Source: Methyloprofundus sp.
Lineage (GTDB): Bacteria; Pseudomonadota; Gammaproteobacteria; Methylococcales; Methylomonadaceae
Reading direction: 5' to 3'
DNA length: 6,549 bases
Assembly (NCBI GenBank): GCA_013138555.1
Contig: WTCN01000106.1
Coordinates: 1 to 6,549, forward strand
Made by a program: the position numbers and the translations under genes. The notes beneath the pieces are model-generated. The model was not told the DNA's origin. It did no database searches and saw nothing but the letters and a program-made list of their open reading frames with translations. This document shows positions 1-5,290 of this stretch, in pieces. The first letter of the stretch is position 1. Every line of letters starts with the position of its first letter.

Positions 1-4
1 CGCA

Positions 5-23
5 GCTATTAAGCTTTAATAGC
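5..23. repeat. Short perfect hairpin at the left edge
   Basis: GCTATTAA (5-12) and TTAATAGC (16-23) are exact reverse complements around a GCT loop. AGCTATT at 4-10 can instead pair with AATAGCT at 52-58, enclosing a second small stem (CAGCAG 30-35 with CTGCTG 43-48). The rest of 1-148, downstream of the hydrolase gene, is AT-rich and holds no recognisable gene. The structures could be a terminator for a gene left of the window or a chance feature of AT-rich DNA. Confidence 0.35.
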
Positions 24-148
24 ATCAGGCAGCAGTTTATGGCTGCTGATAAATAGCTAGCTCTGTATGGTTATATTAATGGGGAAAAGCTTGACTTGAT
101 ATTTCGGCACTAGGATATTTAAACTTAAGCCATACTTATTTACCCAGG

Positions 149-1072
149 CTAGTTAGCCCCAAGAAAAGCTGATATTTCCGTATTAACGTCATTAGAACGT
201 TCATAATGTAAGGCGTGACCCGCATTTGAAATTATTTTAAATTTAACATTAGGACTTAGTGCTGTTCTTACCGTATTAGCTTGTTCAATAGGAAAAGTAG
301 TATCTTTATCACCCCAAAGTAATAGTGATTTAATATTTGATGTCCCTATTTTCCTGAAGTCTCTGATTGGGTTGGACTGGATGAAACCGCGCGCCGTGGT
401 AAGAAGTGCGTTGCTAAACCCGCTATATTTCATTTGTTGCCTATATAGATCAACCCGTTTGATATGCGCTTCAGGGTTAACAAAGCTTTCTAGCTGAGCC
501 TCAGGCAAATCTGGGACATAGAAAGAGTAAGCAAGATATTCACCAATAATGGGTATCGCGAAAAGACCAATATCAACAGGACTATGAAAAGGGGCGAGAA
601 AAATCAAGCTCTGGATTTTCTCTGGATAGTCAGTGGCAAATGCGGCAGCGATGCCACCGCCCATCGAAATCCCGACCAAATTAACCTTTTTGTTGATATT
701 TAATGCTTCCAGTAATTCAGCTAGTTCAATTACAAACAGAGATCGGTCATACTCTATATTGGGCCGTGAGGAATAGCCCCGTCCATATAGATCATAGCTT
801 AGCACCCTATAACCCAGATCAATCAAATGCGGGATATTCCTCTCCCATGTATATGAGGGGACTGAGAAGCCATGAATAAAAACAACAACCGGGCCATCGG
901 GAGCACCTAATAGCTGATAATGCACATTGCCGTTTGATAATCGCACGAATTGGCCCGGTGCGCTAGCCGTCGTTGTTTTTGAAAGCTCCAGTGTTTCTTC
1001 GCTTTTGATAAAGGGCAAAAGTATTAAAGCCAGCAAAAAGAAAAGCACTATAAGTAAGGTATATTTTTTCAT
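149..1072 (-). CDS. Membrane-anchored alpha/beta hydrolase
   Basis: A 307-residue alpha/beta-hydrolase-fold protein with a visible catalytic triad. Residues 4-22 form one uncharged hydrophobic segment after MKK. No signal-peptidase site or lipobox cysteine follows, so it is probably a signal anchor that holds the enzyme domain in the periplasm. The hydrolase domain starts near residue 42. The HGFS stretch at 67-70 supplies the oxyanion-hole region, and the nucleophile elbow GISMGG puts Ser at 136. The acid is probably Asp257 in WGDKD, and the base is His286 in NAGH. The fold covers esterases, lipases, epoxide hydrolases, dehalogenases and C-C hydrolases, and nothing here fixes the substrate. 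An in-frame TAG lies 6 bases before the ATG at 1072, so that ATG is the most upstream start possible. It has no clear Shine-Dalgarno, which suggests weak or leaderless-like initiation. The fold is confident; the substrate is unknown. Confidence 0.92.
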   Translation of the reverse strand: MKKYTLLIVLFFLLALILLPFIKSEETLELSKTTTASAPGQFVRLSNGNVHYQLLGAPDGPVVVFIHGFSVPSYTWERNIPHLIDLGYRVLSYDLYGRGYSSRPNIEYDRSLFVIELAELLEALNINKKVNLVGISMGGGIAAAFATDYPEKIQSLIFLAPFHSPVDIGLFAIPIIGEYLAYSFYVPDLPEAQLESFVNPEAHIKRVDLYRQQMKYSGFSNALLTTARGFIQSNPIRDFRKIGTSNIKSLLLWGDKDTTFPIEQANTVRTALSPNVKFKIISNAGHALHYERSNDVNTEISAFLGAN

Positions 1073-1202
1073 GGTTTGCTATGCGAATGCATCAGTTAAC
1101 GCTGAAAGGTATTTTATTTTACTCTGAACCTAATTATTATGCATTGTTGCTAAACTCTATTTTGATATCTTCAATATTACTCAATGCCCATTCTTTAAAC
1201 TA

Positions 1203-1233
1203 CGTAAGTTGGGTTATCGTAACCCAAGCTACG
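1203..1233 (-). terminator. Stem-loop, candidate terminator of the NTR/DUF1080-like gene
   Basis: Perfect 8-base arms TTGGGTTA (1209-1216) and TAACCCAA (1220-1227) enclose a TCG loop. After a two-by-two internal mismatch, CGTA (1203-1206) pairs with TACG (1230-1233). The structure begins about 18 bases after the stop codon of the upstream minus-strand gene, where a terminator would sit. The run that follows on the minus strand is AT-rich but has no solid U-tract, so termination would be inefficient or Rho-assisted. It could instead be an operator about 130 bases upstream of the hydrolase gene. The hairpin is seen directly; its role is inferred. Confidence 0.5.
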
Positions 1234-1251
1234 CTGCTGCTTATTTTTCAG

Positions 1252-2397
1252 CTATCGTTTGCCATAGCTAAAATCATCAAAAGAAGTCACGCTATCTTCC
1301 TTGGTCCAAAGGCCAACAGCCCCCTCACCTTTGATATGGCTATCCTTAATATCAATGATTGTTTCTCCTTCAAAGCTCACAATAAAATGCTCACCTTGAA
1401 AGTCAACTCTAAGACTCTGCCAGACATTTTGTTTTACCGGTAGATCTTTCGGTAAATCAACGTATCTAATGGTAATTCGTTCCCCATCTTGCATATAATA
1501 AATGGACACATTGTCTTCCAGGGCATTCGCACGGGCGACATAGTAATTATGTGCATCTTTCCATCGCCAAACCAAACCTGCCGCCTGGTCTATGCTCCCT
1601 GAAATAGCTTTAAATTTTACGGCAACAAAGCCGTCGCTCAAGCGACTGTCTTTTTTTACACACCAAGGAAAGTCTCCATTAGCTGATTGCTTTAAAACCA
1701 ATGGAGAACTAGGGGCTGTGTGGTCCTTTTCCAGCTTCCAGTCAGAAGCGCCCATTCCAGTAATACCCATCTCCCAATTATTCGGCAAGGCTCCTAGCTT
1801 GCCTTTATCAAAGGTTTCCAGCGCAGTAAATGTATTCGTCACTTGTTGTACAGAAGCAACTGAGAAATTTAGACCTTCCGTTGAGTTGACTGGTGCTAAG
1901 GTCGCCTGATAGACTTTTTTTGAGTCTTCATGGGCGATGCAGGGGACTGATAATATGCCATTTTCATAAGTCGCCATGCATTCTGTTACTGCTGTAATTT
2001 TGCTAAAGTTATCAGCACTCATCTCACGTGCCGAACCAAAAGCACCATCGTAAACTGCTACAAGTGGATCTCTCATATCGCCTGTTGTAAAAAACAATGC
2101 TCGCTGGTCAACAACAAAATGATCAGCGCAGCTATTCTGCTCACCTTTGTCCTGAGCGATTTTCACCTCACTTAACCCCGTCCCTTTAAAATATTGTTCC
2201 ACCCTGATTTTGATATAAGTATCGGTGGTTTCTATTACAACTCCATCAAATACATAACTGGAATCCTGTGCTTTTGTTGCAATACTTGCTGGTTTTGCAT
2301 CTAAGAGTGGCGAGCAGGCATAAGCGGGACTGAGTAAGTTTATAAATAAGCAAAAACCAAGTAAGGGTTTGAATGTTCGCGTAGATTCCATGCACAT
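1252..2397 (-). CDS. Secreted protein, NTR/TIMP-like domain plus DUF1080-like beta-sandwich
   Basis: A 381-residue exported protein of unknown function. Residues 1-27 look like a signal peptide: basic start, hydrophobic stretch 11-22, and AYA before Cys28. Residue -3 is Ala and -2 is Tyr, so this is not a good lipobox and signal peptidase I is favoured. A cysteine at the mature N-terminus followed by VFDGVVIE, an EQYFKG motif and a second cysteine (Cys90) resembles bacterial NTR/TIMP-like domains (about 28-140). Cys140 and Cys153 could add disulfides. Residues 193-379 resemble the concanavalin-like fold of DUF1080/LamG-type proteins, with GLVWRWKDAHNYYVARANA at 274-292, WQSLRVDF at 326-333 and VGLWTKEDSVTSFDDF at 361-376. 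In DUF1080 relatives such domains bind or cleave sugars, but no catalytic residues can be assigned here. The ATG at 2397 is chosen because GGAG lies 5 bases upstream; a second ATG at 2391 is possible. Domain names come from recalled family patterns, not a search. Confidence 0.85.
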   Translation of the reverse strand: MCMESTRTFKPLLGFCLFINLLSPAYACSPLLDAKPASIATKAQDSSYVFDGVVIETTDTYIKIRVEQYFKGTGLSEVKIAQDKGEQNSCADHFVVDQRALFFTTGDMRDPLVAVYDGAFGSAREMSADNFSKITAVTECMATYENGILSVPCIAHEDSKKVYQATLAPVNSTEGLNFSVASVQQVTNTFTALETFDKGKLGALPNNWEMGITGMGASDWKLEKDHTAPSSPLVLKQSANGDFPWCVKKDSRLSDGFVAVKFKAISGSIDQAAGLVWRWKDAHNYYVARANALEDNVSIYYMQDGERITIRYVDLPKDLPVKQNVWQSLRVDFQGEHFIVSFEGETIIDIKDSHIKGEGAVGLWTKEDSVTSFDDFSYGKR

Positions 2398-2402
2398 AAT
2401 AG

Positions 2403-2406
2403 CTCC
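2403..2406 (-). promoter_or_regulatory. Ribosome binding site deciding the start at 2397
   Basis: GGAG on the minus strand ends 5 bases before the ATG at 2397 and 11 bases before the next in-frame ATG at 2391. The spacing favours the first start, giving a protein that begins Met-Cys-Met. Confidence 0.55.
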
Positions 2407-2446
2407 AATAACAGGTGAATAAATAGAATGATGAACTGCAAACTAG

Positions 2447-2452
2447 ATTATA
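2447..2452 (-). promoter_or_regulatory. Candidate -10 box for the NTR/DUF1080-like gene
   Basis: A perfect TATAAT lies on the minus strand 49 bases upstream of the ATG at 2397, implying a leader of about 40 bases. The hexamer at 17-base spacing, CTGCGG (2470-2475), is not a sigma-70 -35 box, and there is no TGn extension. If this promoter is real it may need an activator. The gap is AT-rich, so chance occurrence is possible. Confidence 0.35.
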
Positions 2453-2557
2453 AAGTGTAATCAGTTTAGCCGCAGTATAAATTGTGGGTATTTTTTCAGA
2501 ATGCTTTAAAGTAGAAATTTAATTCCCGGAAATCTATATAGCGCCTTTATAGCCGTC

Positions 2558-3742
2558 CTAGTCTTTAAAAACACACACTTTATTCTTCCCGGACATTTTA
2601 GCTTTATACAGAGCTTTGTCGGCACGGTCAAAAATAAAACCAGGTGTAGAGCCATTCTCAGGGTGGTATGTAAAAAGACCTACGCTAATAGAGATAACAT
2701 TTTCCACATTAGAAAAATCGTGAGGAATTTTTAACTGTTCTATTGCTTGACGGCACTTTTCCGCCACGAACTCTGCATTGTCAGTATCGCAAAGTATAAT
2801 GGCAAATTCTTCACCGCCATACCTTGCAACCAAATCAGTAGAGCGATTAACTTGTTCATTGAGTGCCCTTGCAACCTTTTTTAAGCATTCATCTCCTTGC
2901 GGATGACCATAGCTATCGTTGTATTGTTTAAAGCAATCAATATCCATTAATATAAAAGAAATACTGGAATGGTTTCTTATTGCACGCTGCCATTCATTGT
3001 TAAGGTGATCATCCATATGTCTTCTGTTAGAAATGCCTGTTAAAGCATCAGAGTTGGCCATTAATGCAAGTTGCTTATTGACTCGCATCAATTCCCTGGA
3101 TTTTGCCTCCAATATTGCATTACTTTCTTCAAGCATTTCGCGTTGCTGATCGACTTTAATAATCAGTTGCTCCATTGTCCGTCGGTAATTGAAAATTGTG
3201 ACGCAAGAAATGACAAAAAAGAAAGTATACGCCAAAATGTAAACACCCCAGTGGGCTTGATTTGAGATCAATAAATCAGCACGGGTGCTTAACTGTAGAT
3301 AATGTAATGAAAAACTTACCGCTATAAAACAGTAAAATGCGACTGATAGCACTGCAAAAATAATCACAGAGCGTTTTGAATACAAAAGGGCTAATATAAT
3401 TGCGCCCATTGGAAAAAAGAACACGCTAGCGGCTAACATGCCCAGCGTGTATGCCCCGATAACACCAATGATTATATTCACAGTGACCAGTATATTTGCC
3501 TTAAAGTAGGTACTGAGTTTATGACGATTAAGGCAAATGCAAAGTATCCCAATAACAACTACGGTCTGTATAAAATCACGGGTAGTCCATCCTATTTCCA
3601 GTGCCCTAATATTTGTTAAGGTAATCCCGATTAAAGATAGCCCGCCCCACATAAGGACCATTTGGTTAATCAATTGTTCCTGTAGTAGTCGCTTTTTATT
3701 CTCTGGATATATGGCCTTGCGGTCGTTTATTGCGTGATTCAA
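2558..3742 (-). CDS. Membrane diguanylate cyclase (GGDEF domain)
   Basis: Makes cyclic di-GMP from two GTP at the inner membrane. Positions use the longest reading (407 residues, TTG at 3781). About six hydrophobic segments lie between residues 42 and 197 with short loops and no extended periplasmic domain, so the sensor is the membrane bundle itself; I cannot assign it to a named MASE family. Residues 202-240 are charged and heptad-like, a probable coiled-coil linker. The GGDEF domain fills 241-407: DALTGISNRR at 245-254, metal-binding Asp280 in MDIDCFKQYND, GH at 292-293, GD at 296-297, and active-site GGEEF at 322-326. The inhibitory I-site RSTD (313-316) lies five residues before GGEEF, so product inhibition is expected. 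No EAL domain is present. I prefer the TTG at 3742 (394 residues) because GGAG precedes it by 9 bases; the TTG at 3781 has no Shine-Dalgarno. The gene stands alone, 144 bases from pntB. Confidence 0.93.
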   Translation of the reverse strand: MNHAINDRKAIYPENKKRLLQEQLINQMVLMWGGLSLIGITLTNIRALEIGWTTRDFIQTVVVIGILCICLNRHKLSTYFKANILVTVNIIIGVIGAYTLGMLAASVFFFPMGAIILALLYSKRSVIIFAVLSVAFYCFIAVSFSLHYLQLSTRADLLISNQAHWGVYILAYTFFFVISCVTIFNYRRTMEQLIIKVDQQREMLEESNAILEAKSRELMRVNKQLALMANSDALTGISNRRHMDDHLNNEWQRAIRNHSSISFILMDIDCFKQYNDSYGHPQGDECLKKVARALNEQVNRSTDLVARYGGEEFAIILCDTDNAEFVAEKCRQAIEQLKIPHDFSNVENVISISVGLFTYHPENGSTPGFIFDRADKALYKAKMSGKNKVCVFKD

Positions 3743-3751
3743 CTCGACTCT

Positions 3752-3755
3752 CTCC
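3752..3755 (-). promoter_or_regulatory. Ribosome binding site deciding the cyclase start
   Basis: GGAG, within GGAGAGA on the minus strand, lies 9 bases upstream of an in-frame TTG at 3742. The more upstream TTG at 3781 has no such site, so the 13 residues MRIFLLICTERVE are probably not translated. Confidence 0.5.
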
Positions 3756-3805
3756 GTACATATTAAAAGAAATATTCTCAAGCAGCGTATCTTTAACTAA
3801 TTGAT

Positions 3806-3835
3806 TATATAATAGACTACACCATCTATTATATA
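3806..3835. promoter_or_regulatory. Perfect 11-8-11 inverted repeat with TATAAT boxes, candidate operator/promoter
   Basis: TATATAATAGA (3806-3816) and TCTATTATATA (3825-3835) are exact reverse complements, separated by CTACACCA. On the minus strand TATAAT occurs at 3828-3833 and again at 3804-3809; on the plus strand it occurs at 3808-3813. The centre lies about 78 bases upstream of the preferred cyclase start. Two half-sites about 19 bases apart centre to centre, or nearly two helical turns, fit a dimeric regulator that would cover a -10 box. No convincing -35 hexamer sits at 16-18 bases from either box. As RNA the stem would be AU-only apart from one G-C pair, so it is a poor terminator. 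The repeat is seen; the operator role is inferred. Confidence 0.5.
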
Positions 3836-3869
3836 CTGCTAGCAGATTTCCTTTACACTCTTGAGAGTC

Positions 3870-3901
3870 AAAAATTAAGTGCTGAGCTAGCCTTGCAGCT
3901 C
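3870..3901 (-). terminator. Weak candidate terminator at the end of pntB
   Basis: On the minus strand GAGCT pairs with AGCTC around an 8-base loop. The hairpin spans the pntB stop codon and is followed about 7 bases later by TTAATTTTT. The stem has only 5 pairs, so the call is weak. A second small dyad, ACTCT-TG-AGAGT at 3857-3868, follows immediately. Confidence 0.25.
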
Positions 3902-5278
3902 TTTTAACACCGCTTGCATACTATCATTCGCATCACCAAACAACATCTGGGTATGTTCATGCACAAACAATGGATTATCTACGCCCGCATAACCAGAGGC
4001 CATACTACGTTTTAAGACTATCGTATGCTCACCTTTCCAGCATTCCAGTACCGGCATACCAGCAATCGGGCTGTTCGGGTCATCTAATGCAGATGGATTA
4101 ACAATATCATTAGCGCCGATAACGATAGTGACATCTATCTCCGGGAAGTTCTCATTGATCTCATCCATTTCAAAGACGATATCATAAGGAACCTTTGCTT
4201 CCGCTAACAATACGTTCATATGTCCCGGCATACGCCCGGCAACCGGGTGGATGCCAAACTGTACATTTTTGCCTTTATCACGTAAAAGCTTACAGACTTC
4301 ATTTACCGTGTGCTGGGCGTGTGCAACAGCCATACCATACCCGGGGATAATCATGATATTTCTTGCATCTTGTAACAATGCGGCTGTTTCGTGGCTATTG
4401 ATTTCTTTTACTTCGCCTTCAACTACCGCAGCGGGACCGCCTGAAGTCGTGCCAAAACCACCGGCAATGACACTGATAAAATTCCGGTTCATTGCTTTGC
4501 ACATGATATAGCTTAAAATAGCGCCGCTACTACCGACTAATGCTCCAGTGACAATAAGCAAATCATTACCCAGCATAAAACCGGTCGCTGCGGCTGCCCA
4601 TCCTGAATAGCTGTTAAGCATGGAAACCACAACCGGCATATCGGCACCACCAATGGCCATCACCATATGTACGCCAAAAGCCAAAGCAATCAGGGTCATT
4701 AGCAATAATGCCCAGGTGCCGCCACCCGTTTCGGCACTTTGTAGAAACTGCATACATAACCAGATTGACATCACTAGCAGGCCGAGATTAAGCCAGTGTC
4801 GTGCAGGTAATAAGACCGGGTTACCACTGATACGTCCGCTGAGTTTGCCAAAGGCAATAACTGACCCGGAAAAGGTCACGGCTCCGATTAAAATACCGAT
4901 ATAGATTTCAACTTCATGGATGGTTTTTTCGACTCCAGTCAGTAGTGAAGTCGGATCTATAAAATTAGCATACCCCACTAAAACAGCCGCCATACCGACC
5001 AGGCTGTGCATAATGGCGACCAGTTCCGGCATTTGCGTCATTTTCACTTTAACGGCTGCTTTAGTGCCAATAAAACCACCTATTAATACCGCTAACATAA
5101 TAATGACATAAGATGAGACAGCATCACTCATCACTGTCGCAAACATCGCTATAGCCATGCCTAACATGCCATAAACATTTCCGCTACGTGCCTTTTCCTG
5201 ATGACTTAAACCACTCAGACTAAAGATAAACAGCATCGATGCCGCGATGTAAGACATTGTAACTAGACCTTGAGACAT
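3887..5278 (-). CDS. pntB: NAD(P) transhydrogenase subunit beta
   Basis: Beta subunit of the inner-membrane proton-translocating transhydrogenase, which couples inward proton flow to hydride transfer from NADH to NADP+. It is complete at 463 residues (E. coli: 462). The first 260 residues hold about nine membrane helices forming part of the proton channel. His91 in IMHSLVG and Asn222 in MLNSYSG coincide with the E. coli channel residues His91 and Asn222. The C-terminal domain III (from about 285) binds NADP(H): GYGMAVAHAQ at 313-322, HPVAGRMPGHMNVLLAEA at 344-361, GAND at 388-391, and LKRS at 422-425 with the Lys-Arg pair that contacts the 2'-phosphate. The segment 277-290 between the membrane and NADP domains differs most from E. 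coli in sequence and length, as usual for this linker. It follows pntA by 10 bases and is surely co-transcribed and probably translationally coupled. Confidence 0.98.
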   Translation of the reverse strand: MSQGLVTMSYIAASMLFIFSLSGLSHQEKARSGNVYGMLGMAIAMFATVMSDAVSSYVIIMLAVLIGGFIGTKAAVKVKMTQMPELVAIMHSLVGMAAVLVGYANFIDPTSLLTGVEKTIHEVEIYIGILIGAVTFSGSVIAFGKLSGRISGNPVLLPARHWLNLGLLVMSIWLCMQFLQSAETGGGTWALLLMTLIALAFGVHMVMAIGGADMPVVVSMLNSYSGWAAAATGFMLGNDLLIVTGALVGSSGAILSYIMCKAMNRNFISVIAGGFGTTSGGPAAVVEGEVKEINSHETAALLQDARNIMIIPGYGMAVAHAQHTVNEVCKLLRDKGKNVQFGIHPVAGRMPGHMNVLLAEAKVPYDIVFEMDEINENFPEIDVTIVIGANDIVNPSALDDPNSPIAGMPVLECWKGEHTIVLKRSMASGYAGVDNPLFVHEHTQMLFGDANDSMQAVLKELQG

Positions 5279-5283
5279 AATCT

Positions 5284-5290
5284 TCCCCCT
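5284..5290 (-). promoter_or_regulatory. pntB ribosome binding site overlapping the pntA stop
   Basis: AGGGGGA on the minus strand shares its first two bases with the pntA TAG codon (5289-5291) and ends 5 bases before the pntB ATG. This is a strong Shine-Dalgarno. Ribosomes terminating on pntA would sit on it, which suits translational coupling and balanced alpha and beta subunits. Confidence 0.7.

Noticed and set aside
3..56. Plus-strand open stretch ending in TAG at 54-56 that could be the C-terminus (ending QQFMAADK) of a gene left of the window
   Set aside because: Only about 17 codons are visible, and an open run that short is common by chance. A minus-strand frame is open over the same bases.
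91..119. Plus-strand TTGACT and GATATT at 17-base spacing, resembling a sigma-70 promoter
   Set aside because: The -10 box matches only 4 of 6 positions, the DNA is AT-rich, and the promoter would only drive antisense RNA across the hydrolase gene.
1111..1121. Two overlapping TAAAAT boxes upstream of the hydrolase on the minus strand
   Set aside because: No -35-like hexamer lies at suitable spacing, and the region is a simple A/T run.
1081..1443. Plus-strand open frame of 120 codons whose first half lies in the gap between the hydrolase and the secreted protein and has two hydrophobic stretches
   Set aside because: It has no Shine-Dalgarno, its second half lies antisense to a well-supported gene, and Leu/Ile-rich translations are expected from AT-rich DNA.
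2311..2330. Possible lipoprotein signal ending in AYAC in the secreted protein
   Set aside because: The positions before the cysteine are Ala-Tyr-Ala, which lacks the usual Leu at -3 and small residue at -2. A mature N-terminal cysteine is also expected for NTR/TIMP-like domains.
2521..2557. Small AT-rich dyad CTATA/TATAG after the cyclase stop codon as a terminator
   Set aside because: The stem has only five weak pairs and no following U-tract.
4251..5111. Several plus-strand open frames of 60-95 codons opposite pntB
   Set aside because: They are antisense shadows of a conserved gene with no ribosome binding sites or recognisable domains.
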